DNA of 64,000 bases from Ancylobacter sp. WKF20. Lineage in GTDB: Bacteria; Pseudomonadota; Alphaproteobacteria; Rhizobiales; Xanthobacteraceae. Below, piece by piece: positions 36,649 to 44,297 of the stretch. A program made the position numbers and the translations under genes. The stretch covers positions 3,330,001 to 3,394,000 of the forward strand of contig NZ_CP121679.1 of NCBI RefSeq assembly GCF_029760895.1. The letters run 5' to 3'. Each line of letters begins with the position of its first letter. The first letter of the stretch is position 1. The notes beneath the pieces are model-generated. The model had not been told where the DNA came from. It made no database searches and saw nothing but the letters and a program-made list of their open reading frames with translations.

Positions 36649-37461
36649 CTAGACCGGGCCGGGCACCTCATAGGTCCACACCCGGAACGATTTCAGCAGA
36701 TGCGGGCCGAAGGAATTGATCAGCGGAATGTCGGCGGCGTCCCGCCCGCGCGCGATGAGGATGCGGCCGATGCGCGGCACGTTGTTGCGCGGGTCGAAGG
36801 TGTGCCACTGGCCGTCCAGGAACACCTCGATCCAGGCGCTGAAGTCCATCGGATCGACCACCGGCACGCCGATATCGCCGAGATGGCCGTTCACATAGCG
36901 CGCGGGAATGTTGAGGCAGCGGCACAGCGCGACCGCCAGATGGGCGAAGTCGCGGCACACGCCGACGCGCTCATGGAAGGCCTCGAAGGCCGAGCGGGTG
37001 GAGCGCGCCTGCTGGTAGTCGAAGCGGATGTGGTTGTGGACGAAATCGCACACCGCCTGCACCCGGCCCCAGCCCGGCGCCACCGTGCCGAACATGTCCC
37101 AGGCGATCTGGCTCAGCCGGTCGGTCTCGCAATAGCGGCTGCCCAGCAGATAGACGAGGCAATCGTCCGGCAGCTCCGGCACCGCCATCTCGCGCGCGTT
37201 CGGCAGCACAGGGTCGAGCTGGCCATCATCCTCGATGGTGGCGTCGCCCCAGATCATCAGATCGCCCGCGGGCGCCACCAGCCGTCGGCAGCGATTGCCG
37301 AACAGGTCGCGATAGGTCGTGCTGGGCACGTCGGGCGCGGTGAAGAAGCTCTCCGGCGCGCGAATATCGGCGGCGCGGTCCTCATGGACGGAGAGCAGGC
37401 AGACCAGCGCCGTCGGCTGCTGGCAGGTCAGGGTGATCTCGTAGCCGTAGCGTATGTGCAT
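36649..37461 (-). CDS. Transglutaminase-like protein with substituted catalytic His
   Basis: A 270-residue bacterial transglutaminase-like cysteine protease fold. The N-terminal beta domain begins MHIRYGYEITLTCQQPTALV; the core is residues ~150-230. The nucleophile Cys lies in GVCRDFAHLAVALC and the Asp in TFDPRNN. Where most relatives have H in MDFHAW, this one reads MDFSAW (AGC codon), so the catalytic His appears replaced by Ser. Last gene of a four-gene operon of small proteins. It may be inactive or use another base. Confidence 0.8.
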   Translation of the reverse strand: MHIRYGYEITLTCQQPTALVCLLSVHEDRAADIRAPESFFTAPDVPSTTYRDLFGNRCRRLVAPAGDLMIWGDATIEDDGQLDPVLPNAREMAVPELPDDCLVYLLGSRYCETDRLSQIAWDMFGTVAPGWGRVQAVCDFVHNHIRFDYQQARSTRSAFEAFHERVGVCRDFAHLAVALCRCLNIPARYVNGHLGDIGVPVVDPMDFSAWIEVFLDGQWHTFDPRNNVPRIGRILIARGRDAADIPLINSFGPHLLKSFRVWTYEVPGPV

Positions 37462-37488
37462 CTAGGGTTCCCGGAGGCGTGGATCCGC

Positions 37489-37761
37489 CTACCGGACATC
37501 GGCGGCAGTCAGGACATAGGGGGAGCGCCGCCCGTCGGCATAGGCCTTGGAGGCGGCGGCGTAGACCGAGCCGCGCAGCCGGTCGAAACCGGACAGGCAG
37601 GCCGCCTCGATCCGTTCGGGCACGCGGTCGGCGGTGGAACTCACCAGCGCGGCGATCTCGACGAGGAAGGACACCTCGAACATACCGTCATAGCCGGTGA
37701 ACCGAACCACGTTGCGCGACGCATCGAAGCTGCGGCTTGGATTGGGGAAGGCCAGCGTCAT
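37489..37761 (-). CDS. DUF1488 family protein
   Basis: A 90-residue protein starting MTLAFPNPSRSFDASRNVVRF, the usual opening of DUF1488, and ending with YADGRRSPYVLTAADV. Function unknown. It overlaps the upstream 86-residue gene by four bases and lies 27 bases before the transglutaminase-like gene. Confidence 0.78.
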   Translation of the reverse strand: MTLAFPNPSRSFDASRNVVRFTGYDGMFEVSFLVEIAALVSSTADRVPERIEAACLSGFDRLRGSVYAAASKAYADGRRSPYVLTAADVR

Positions 37762-38018
37762 GGCGAGCGCCTCTCGGTTGGCGGCAACAGGGCGTCATCG
37801 AAGGCAAGTTCATGCAGGGTCGTCCCGTCGGCATCGCGGATGACCAGCGCGTCGGGCCGCTGCGGCATGAGCGCGGGCGAGTCGGCAAGGGCCTGAGCCC
37901 GCAGACCCGCCAGCGCGATCGCGGCGGCGAGATCGGCCACCTCCGCGCTCTCGCGACCGAGCAGCGCGTGGGCGTCGTCCTGGGCGCGGGTGCGGTAGAA
38001 CTCGATGACGATCCGCAT
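37758..38018 (-). CDS. Conserved hypothetical protein (86 aa)
   Basis: Small acidic protein (MRIVIEFYRTRAQDDAHALLG, with a following AEVADLAAAIALAGLRAQAL). It has a short beta strand and then helices, with no signal or membrane segment. The ATG at 38018 is used; the frame extends to 38309 but that part is out of frame with the 100-residue gene and is a shadow. It overlaps DUF1488 by ATGA, which supports translation. Confidence 0.62.
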   Translation of the reverse strand: MRIVIEFYRTRAQDDAHALLGRESAEVADLAAAIALAGLRAQALADSPALMPQRPDALVIRDADGTTLHELAFDDALLPPTERRSP

Positions 38019-38052
38019 CACGCCCTCACGCGCCGATGGCCGGCGGGGGCGC

Positions 38053-38355
38053 TCAGCGCGCGAAGGTCCGGTCGCGCAGCGCGTTCGCCTCGGTCGGCGC
38101 CTCGACGCGCACCATTTCCAGGCTGTTCTCGGTCGCGACCCGCTCATAGTGCTGGCGCTCATGGCGCAGGCGGTACTGCAGCGAGTTGCCGGTCGGCGGC
38201 AGCGTGCCGATGACGCGGTAGATCTCATCGATGCGCGAGCTGGGAATGCCGTAGCCGCCCTTGAGCCGCACGGCCTGGCCGACGGTGAACATATGCGTCG
38301 TCGGCTCACTCTGCGTCGGGCGGGTGCCGGGCTGCGGGGTGGGTTGAATGCTCAT
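38053..38355 (-). CDS. Conserved hypothetical protein (100 aa)
   Basis: Begins MSIQPTPQPGTRPTQSEPTT followed by MFTVGQAVRLKGGYGIPSSR and then YRVIGTLPPTGNSLQYRLRH. The ~30-residue N-terminus is low-complexity and the core is an SH3-like small beta domain by its pattern. ATG 38355 has AAGGA about 10 bases upstream. It heads the operon with the 86-residue, DUF1488 and transglutaminase-like genes. Similar proteins are frequent in Rhizobiales; function unknown. Confidence 0.68.
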   Translation of the reverse strand: MSIQPTPQPGTRPTQSEPTTHMFTVGQAVRLKGGYGIPSSRIDEIYRVIGTLPPTGNSLQYRLRHERQHYERVATENSLEMVRVEAPTEANALRDRTFAR

Positions 38356-38915
38356 AGAAGGTGGTCCTTGAAGAAGAGGGCGGAGCGATCGACGCCAGCG
38401 CCCTGACACCGGCCGAAGGCCACCGTCAGGAGAGGGCGAAGGCGTCGCTCACCGGCCGAGATCGAGAATCCGCCACGCGCAAACGGCAAGGATCGGGGAA
38501 CGGGCCGCGCGGGGCGTGGCCAGTCCAGGATCATGTCGAACTCAGGCGGGGCGGCATCGAACGCCGAACGGCGCGATGCATTCACGTCGACGATCCTGCG
38601 GCACATGCGGAACCCAACGGACACCGCGCCAGCCAAATCAGCTCGTCGACTTTATTGATGTAGTCCCTACCGGTCATTACGGCAAGGCGAAAACAGGAAA
38701 GCGGAAATATTTCTTGCCGAGATATTTGCCAGATCAAAATAAATGAGGCCCTGCATAACGGGCGTTCGGGTGATTTATCGGAACTTTTGCTTGCGGCGAT
38801 GGATTGACGGCGAGCCCCCTCACGACGGTGTGAGACGCGGCATTGTGCTCCGTGGGTTCGGCATTCCCCGTCCCCTCCGCCCCCCGGCTCGCGCGTGTCG
38901 CCAGGAGATCTTCCA
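38356..38915. other. 560-base gap without a convincing gene
   Basis: Divergent region between the 100-residue gene and the membrane protein gene. The stretch 38640-38790 is A+T-rich relative to its surroundings, so promoters for one or both directions are likely there. A GGAAC at 38780-38784 could be a -35 of a general-stress (EcfG) promoter, but no CGTT follows at the right spacing. Short frames here look like shadows. Confidence 0.5.
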
Positions 38916-39842
38916 ATGGCATCCACCTATCCGGCGACCGGCGTCGCCCTACCCGCCGCAGCCTCCACCTCCACCTCGGCCGTGAGCTGGGGACCGATCG
39001 TCGCCGGCGCCCTCGCCGCCGCCGCCCTCACCTTCGTGCTGATGCTGCTCGGCTCGGGGCTCGGCCTCACCATGGTTTCGCCCTGGGCCAATGAGAGCGC
39101 CAGCGTCACCACCTTCGCGGTCTCCACCGCCATCTGGCTGGTGGTGGTGCAATGGCTCTCCTCCGGCGTCGGCGGCTATCTCGCCGGCCGGCTGCGCTCG
39201 AAATGGACCGGCATCGCCACGCAGGAGAGCTTCTTCCGCGATACCGCGCATGGCTTCATGAGCTGGGCGCTGGCCACGCTGCTGGTGGTGACCCTGCTGG
39301 GCTCGGCGCTGACCGGGGCGATCGGCACCGGCATGCAGGCGGCCTCCACCGTCGCCTCCGGGGCCGCTCTCGGCGCCTCGGCCGGGGCGAGCGCCAATGC
39401 GGATTCGGATGACGGCTCGCAGATGAGTTCCTATTTCGTCGACGCGCTGTTCCGCCCGAGTGATGCCGCCCAGCTCGCCACCAATGACGCGCAGGGCAAT
39501 GGCGCCGCCGCCGCGCAGGCGACGCGTATCCTTGCCGCCAGCGCGATGGCGGGGCAGGTCTCGCCGGACGACAAGGCCTATCTCGGCCAGCTCGTCGCCG
39601 CCCGCACCGGCCTCTCGCCGGCCGACGCGACAGCGCGGGTCGATGCCGTGCTCGCCCGCGTCAATGAGGCGAAAACCCAGGCGCAGCAGGCGGCCGAGAC
39701 CGCCCGCAAGGCCGGCGCGACCTTCGCCCTGCTCGGCACGCTGTCGCTGATGATCGGCGCCTTCATCGCCTGCGTCGCCGCCGCCATTGGTGGACGCCAG
39801 CGCGACGATGACGAACTGAACGCACGCGGCCTCCGCAGCTGA
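38916..39842 (+). CDS. PhnA-like / conserved membrane protein
   Basis: A 308-residue inner-membrane protein with helices at about residues 24-46, 63-85, 108-132 and 276-298, separated by an Ala/Gly-rich segment and a soluble domain at about 155-270. ATG 38916 has CAGGAGAT upstream. Proteins of this type in Rhizobiales are often labelled PhnA-like; that label comes from recall and does not imply phosphonate metabolism. It is a single-gene unit. Confidence 0.65.
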   Translation: MASTYPATGVALPAAASTSTSAVSWGPIVAGALAAAALTFVLMLLGSGLGLTMVSPWANESASVTTFAVSTAIWLVVVQWLSSGVGGYLAGRLRSKWTGIATQESFFRDTAHGFMSWALATLLVVTLLGSALTGAIGTGMQAASTVASGAALGASAGASANADSDDGSQMSSYFVDALFRPSDAAQLATNDAQGNGAAAAQATRILAASAMAGQVSPDDKAYLGQLVAARTGLSPADATARVDAVLARVNEAKTQAQQAAETARKAGATFALLGTLSLMIGAFIACVAAAIGGRQRDDDELNARGLRS

Positions 39843-39855
39843 GCGTTCCAAGGGT

Positions 39856-39876
39856 CGGCCCCCCGCGCGGGGGCCG
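39856..39876 (+). terminator. GC-rich stem-loop after the membrane protein gene
   Basis: CGGCCCCC and GGGGGCCG form a strong stem with a short loop 14 bases after the stop. No U-run follows, so it is a probable Rho-assisted or weak terminator. Confidence 0.4.
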
Positions 39877-40010
39877 GCAGCTCCGCAACAGGTGATGGGG
39901 TCAGGGTATCGCCCTCACTTCACCTCTTATTGTGCAGCGCAACAAATCCATTGCCGACGCGTTGGCTTCGTGGCACTCGATACTCAGGGGGCCGTAACAA
40001 GGATATTTCC

Positions 40011-41186
40011 GTGCGGACCCTCTCGGACAATTTCGCCGCCTTTGGCGGTTTTCGCGGCCTCCACGGCCTCTCGTCCACCACACAGGCTCCGGCCGGTCAT
40101 CTCGCCACCCTCACCGATTTCGGCAGCAATCCCGGTCATCTCGCGGGGCGGTTTCATGTGCCCGCCGGGCTGGCCGATCAGGCGCCGCTGGTTGTCGTGT
40201 TGCATGGCTGCACCCAGAACGCGGCGGGCTATGATCATCACGCCGGCTGGTCGCAGCTTGCCGACGAGGCGGGATTCGCCCTGCTCTTTCCCGAGCAGCA
40301 CTCCGGCAACAACCCCAATCTGTGCTTCAACTGGTTCCGCCCCGGCGATACACGGCGCGATGCCGGGGAGGCGCTGTCGATCCGGCAGATGATCGATGCC
40401 ATGGTCATCGCCCATGGCATCGACCGGGAGCGCATCTTCATCACCGGGCTGTCGGCCGGCGGCGCCATGGCCTCGGTGATGCTCGCCACCTATCCCGAGC
40501 TGTTCGCCGGCGGGGCGATCATCGCCGGGCTCGCCTATGGCCGGGCCAGCTCGGTGCCGGAAGCCTTCGACTGCATGCGCGGGCAGCGCCTGGCCTCGGA
40601 CGAGGAGCTGTGGGCGCTGCTGCGCGCCGCCTCCGCCCATGACGGGCCGTGGCCGCGCATCACCATCTGGCAGGGAACGGCCGACCACACGGTGGCGCCG
40701 TCCAATGCCGAGGACATCGCGGCGCAATGGCGCAGCGTCCATGGTCTCGACACGGCGCCGACGCAGAGCGAGACGCTCGGCCCGCGCGTGCGCCGCCGCT
40801 GGAGCAATGCGGACGGCGACATCCTGATCGAGGTGAACACGCTGGCGCGCATGGGCCATGGCACGCCGGTCGGCGAGGATCTCGGCACGGCCGGCCCCTA
40901 TATGCTGGATGTCGGCGTCTCCTCGACCCGCGAGATCGCCGGCTTCTGGGGGATCTGCCCGGCGCGCGACGCCGACGCGCAGACCGCACCCCCGCGCCGG
41001 ACGACAAAGGCCAATTCTCCGAGGGGCGCCAATGCTCCGGCGAAGGCCAATTCTCCGGCGACACGGCTGGCCGCGCCGGAGGCCGGCCGCACCCCGGCCG
41101 CCCCGCGCGGGCGCCCCCAGCCCGAGCGGTCCAGCGTGCAGAAGACCATCGAGGACGCGCTGCGCGCCGCCGGCCTGATGCGCTGA
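40011..41186 (+). CDS. PHB-depolymerase-type esterase
   Basis: A 391-residue alpha/beta hydrolase of the Esterase_PHB family. The oxyanion strand is VVVLHGCTQNAAGYDHHAGW and the nucleophile is in GLSAGGAM; a later DHTV and GHGTPVG supply the Asp/His region. The C-terminal ~75 residues are a Pro/Ala-rich tail with repeated AKANSP units, then SSVQKTIEDALRAAGL. GTG 40011 with AAGGAT upstream is preferred over ATG 39930, which would add about 27 low-quality residues. No clear signal peptide; a cytoplasmic or peripheral role is likely. Confidence 0.82.
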   Translation: MRTLSDNFAAFGGFRGLHGLSSTTQAPAGHLATLTDFGSNPGHLAGRFHVPAGLADQAPLVVVLHGCTQNAAGYDHHAGWSQLADEAGFALLFPEQHSGNNPNLCFNWFRPGDTRRDAGEALSIRQMIDAMVIAHGIDRERIFITGLSAGGAMASVMLATYPELFAGGAIIAGLAYGRASSVPEAFDCMRGQRLASDEELWALLRAASAHDGPWPRITIWQGTADHTVAPSNAEDIAAQWRSVHGLDTAPTQSETLGPRVRRRWSNADGDILIEVNTLARMGHGTPVGEDLGTAGPYMLDVGVSSTREIAGFWGICPARDADAQTAPPRRTTKANSPRGANAPAKANSPATRLAAPEAGRTPAAPRGRPQPERSSVQKTIEDALRAAGLMR

Positions 41187-41396
41187 CGCGCGCCAGCGCC
41201 GCCGCGACCTGCGCGCTGCCGAACCCATGAGATGACCGCCCGCGCCCGCTGCGCCCTCCCGCGTGGCGGGCGTTTCGGCAGCCCATGGCATCTTCGCGCA
41301 AGCCAGCCTTGCTAATGCCGGAAGCGTTGGCAGGCGCCGTGCCCTGCGCGGTCCGAATAGGCGCTGGACATGATCGCGGTGACGCGCCCTCGACGA

Positions 41397-42038
41397 TCAG
41401 GCCGCGTGCGCGACAGGGCGCAGGGCGCGCCGCACCAGTTCCAGATGCGCCTCGATGAAGGCCGCCTCGTCGAGCGGGCGCTGCCCCATGAACAGGGAGC
41501 GCCACAGGCTCAGATGCAGGATGGAGCTGCCGACCACGTCCGGCATCGTCGCCACGGCCGCCCCTTCCAACTCGCCGGCGCGCACACCGTCCTCGACCAC
41601 GGTGCGGATGGCGGTGACCAGCGGCGCGATGAATTCGTCGTGGTGGCGCAGCACCATCTCCGGGAAGCGGATGCCATCGGCGAGGGAAAGCCGCAGCAGG
41701 TCGCGCACCCGCCGGTCATCGGCCAGCATGCGGTAGCCGAGACGGAGCACGTTCTGCAGGCGGTCGGCATAGCCGCCATCGAGCCGCTCGATCTCCCGGC
41801 GCAGATCGGCGAACACCGCCGCGACATGGCGGAAGGCCTCCTCGAACAGGATCTCCTTGGTCGGGAAGTAGACATAGACCGTGCCCTTGGTCACGCCGAT
41901 GCGGGCGGCCACGTCCTCGACGCGGGTGGCCGCGAAGCCCTTCTCCGCGAATTCGTCGAACGCCGCCTCGAGAATTTCCCCCGGCCGTCGCGCCTTCTGC
42001 TCCGCCCGCGAGAGCTTCGGCCGCTTCTGGATCGCCAT
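41397..42038 (-). CDS. TetR/AcrR family repressor
   Basis: A 213-residue regulator. The N-terminal HTH includes ILEAAFDEFAEKGFAATRVE followed by IGVTKGTVYVYFPTKEIL. The C-terminal ligand-binding helical domain follows. ATG 42038 has AGGAGG six bases upstream. It is divergent from a three-gene RND efflux operon and a perfect palindromic operator lies between, so it is the probable drug-inducible repressor of that operon and of itself. Confidence 0.88.
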   Translation of the reverse strand: MAIQKRPKLSRAEQKARRPGEILEAAFDEFAEKGFAATRVEDVAARIGVTKGTVYVYFPTKEILFEEAFRHVAAVFADLRREIERLDGGYADRLQNVLRLGYRMLADDRRVRDLLRLSLADGIRFPEMVLRHHDEFIAPLVTAIRTVVEDGVRAGELEGAAVATMPDVVGSSILHLSLWRSLFMGQRPLDEAAFIEAHLELVRRALRPVAHAA

Positions 42039-42070
42039 CCCCTGCCTCCTGCTTGCCATGTCCGGAATCT

Positions 42071-42100
42071 TTTCATTGACTGACTTGAAAGTCAATGAAA
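42071..42100. promoter_or_regulatory. TetR operator, perfect 11-bp inverted repeat
   Basis: TTTCATTGACT at 42071-42081 and its exact inverse AGTCAATGAAA at 42090-42100, separated by eight bases. It contains TTGACT, a good -35 element, on both strands (42076-42081 and 42090-42095), so repressor binding would block RNA polymerase in both directions. It lies 32 bases upstream of the adaptor gene start and 33 upstream of the TetR gene start. Confidence 0.82.
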
Positions 42101-42132
42101 CAAGGCGACACGTGATTACCTATGGAGCGTCC

Positions 42133-43212
42133 ATGCGACTGTTTCCGCTCGTCCTGATCTTCGGCGCGTTCCTGCCCCTTGCCGGGGCCGCACGCGCCGG
42201 CGAACCCGCGCCCCGTGCCGTGTCTGCGGCGCCACGGGACGTGCGGGCGGTGACGGCCGCCCTCACCGACTACCAGCCCTCCATCGACATCACCGGGTCG
42301 ATCGCGGCGCGGATCCAGTCGGACCTATCCTTCCGCACCAGCGGCCGCGTCACCGACTTGCTGGCGGATGTCGGCGACCATGTGCGCAAGGGCGACGTAC
42401 TCGCCCGCATCGACAACACCGAGCAGCGGGCGGAGGTGGACATCTCCCGCGCCAAGCTGCAATCGGCGCAGGCCACTCGCGTCCAGAAGCAGCTTGCCTT
42501 CGACCGCTACAAGACCCTGCTCCAGTCGAAGGCGGTGTCGCAGGCCACCTTCGATCAGGCGAAGGAGGATCTCGTCACCGCGCAGGGCTCGGAGGAGACC
42601 GCCAAGGCCAACCTCGCCACCTCCGAGGACGAGCTCGCCTATACCGAACTGAAGGCGGATGCGGACGGCATCATCACCGCCCGCAACATCGAGGTCGGGC
42701 AGGTCGTCTCCGCCGCGCAAGCCGCGCTGACCCTCGCCCATGACGGGCCGCGCGACGCCGAGTTCAACGTGTTCGAGGCCATGTTCCTCGACGGCCCGCC
42801 GATCCCGGATGTCGATGTCGCCCCGATCGACTCGACCGCACGGGTCCGCACCCGCGTGCGCGAGGTCTCGCCGGCGCTCGACACCAGCACCGGGACGATC
42901 CGGGTGAAGGTGACGCTGCCCGACAGCGCGCAATGGTCCCTCGGCACGCCGGTGAAGGGCGAGTTCCGCGCCGCGCCCCGCAGCGGCGTCGTCGTGCCCT
43001 GGAGCGCCCTGACCTCCGAGCGCGGCCAGCCGGCGGTGTGGATCATCGATCCGCAGACCAAGCTGGTGGCGCTGCGGCGGGTCAAGGTCGCGCTCTACCG
43101 CACCGGCGAGGTGGTGATCGCCGACGGCGTGAAGCCGGCCGAACTCGTGGTCACGCAAGGGGGCCAGTTCCTGCGCGACGGCCAGCCGGTTACCTGGGAG
43201 AACCTGCCATGA
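42133..43212 (+). CDS. RND efflux periplasmic adaptor subunit (first)
   Basis: A 359-residue membrane-fusion protein with a Sec signal (LVLIFGAFLPLAGAARA). It has a lipoyl/hairpin region (RVTDLLADVGDHVRKGDVLARID and the coiled coil after it) and a beta-barrel domain. It links the inner-membrane RND pump to an outer-membrane channel. ATG 42133 has GGAG upstream. Its stop overlaps the second adaptor as ATGA. Confidence 0.87.
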   Translation: MRLFPLVLIFGAFLPLAGAARAGEPAPRAVSAAPRDVRAVTAALTDYQPSIDITGSIAARIQSDLSFRTSGRVTDLLADVGDHVRKGDVLARIDNTEQRAEVDISRAKLQSAQATRVQKQLAFDRYKTLLQSKAVSQATFDQAKEDLVTAQGSEETAKANLATSEDELAYTELKADADGIITARNIEVGQVVSAAQAALTLAHDGPRDAEFNVFEAMFLDGPPIPDVDVAPIDSTARVRTRVREVSPALDTSTGTIRVKVTLPDSAQWSLGTPVKGEFRAAPRSGVVVPWSALTSERGQPAVWIIDPQTKLVALRRVKVALYRTGEVVIADGVKPAELVVTQGGQFLRDGQPVTWENLP

Positions 43213-44297
43213 CCCTCACCCGCTGGATGCAGGGGGCCGCGCTGATCGGCGCCCTCGCCGTGCTCGCCGGGTGCGATTCCCCGCCCCCCGCGCAGGAAAC
43301 CGCCGTCCGCCCGGTGAAATCCATGGTGGTGAAGACCGAGGCTTTCACCGGCGCCGGCTATGCCGGCACAGTGCAGCCGCGCGTCGAGACCGATCTGGCG
43401 TTCCGCACGCTGGGCCGCATCATCGCGCGCGACGTCGACACCGGCGACCTCGTCACCAAGGGCCAGCTCATCGGCGAGCTCGACCCGCTCGCGCTGAAGA
43501 TGGCTGTGACCAGCGCCGAGGCCGACCTGCGCAACGCGCAGGCCACGCTCGAGAACGCCACCGTCAATGAGCAGCGCAAAAAGACGCTCGCCGCCACAAA
43601 TGCCGGCAGTGCCGCCGATTTCGATCTCGCCGAGCAGGAGCTGAAGACCGCGCAGGCCAATCAGGCCCAGACGCAGGCCAGCCTCGACAAGGCCCGCGAG
43701 CAGCTCGGCTATGCCAAGCTGCTGGCCGAGTTCGACGGCATCGTCACCGCAACCTCCGCGGAAGTCGGCCAGGTGGTGACCGCCGGCCAGGCCGTGGTAC
43801 GCGTCGCCCGCCTCGCCGACCGCGACGTGGTGATCGACGTGTCCGAGGCCCGGCACGGCGCGCTCAAGCTCGGCCAGCCCTGGACCATCGCCCTGCAACT
43901 CGACCCCTCGGTCAAGGCGCATGGCGTGCTGCGCGAGATCGCCCCGCAGGCCGATTCTAACACCCGCAGCTACCGGGTGAAGATCGCCCTCGACACCCCG
44001 CCGGACGCCTTCCGCTTCGGCTCCGTCGTCACGGCCTGGCCCGACGAGGCGGCGAGCGCCGGCATCAGCGTGCCCGCGCGCGCCGTGCTGACGCAGGACG
44101 GCGCCACCTATGTCTGGGTGGTCGACAGAACCAGCCAGAGCGTGGAGCGGCGCCCCGTACAGCTCCAGCCCGAGGCGGCGACCGGCAATTTCCGGGTGCT
44201 GACCGGCCTCACCGACGGTGACGAAGTGGTCCTGGCCGGCGTGCACCAGCTCGCCGACGGACAGAAGATCAGGCTCAGCCAGGAGACGACCCGGTGA
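43209..44297 (+). CDS. RND efflux periplasmic adaptor subunit (second, lipoprotein)
   Basis: A 362-residue membrane-fusion protein with a lipoprotein signal (LAVLAGC near residue 20), so it is probably membrane anchored by a lipid. It has a hairpin coiled coil (NAQATLENATVNEQRKKTL) and lipoyl/beta-barrel domains. Two adaptors in one operon suggest a heteromeric adaptor ring, as seen in a few tripartite pumps. The downstream pump start overlaps it as GTGA. Confidence 0.87.
   Translation: MTLTRWMQGAALIGALAVLAGCDSPPPAQETAVRPVKSMVVKTEAFTGAGYAGTVQPRVETDLAFRTLGRIIARDVDTGDLVTKGQLIGELDPLALKMAVTSAEADLRNAQATLENATVNEQRKKTLAATNAGSAADFDLAEQELKTAQANQAQTQASLDKAREQLGYAKLLAEFDGIVTATSAEVGQVVTAGQAVVRVARLADRDVVIDVSEARHGALKLGQPWTIALQLDPSVKAHGVLREIAPQADSNTRSYRVKIALDTPPDAFRFGSVVTAWPDEAASAGISVPARAVLTQDGATYVWVVDRTSQSVERRPVQLQPEAATGNFRVLTGLTDGDEVVLAGVHQLADGQKIRLSQETTR

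Noticed and set aside
38780..38810. Possible EcfG general-stress promoter (GGAAC) upstream of the membrane protein gene
   Set aside because: No CGTT -10 element at 16-17 bases; GATT-like sequence only.
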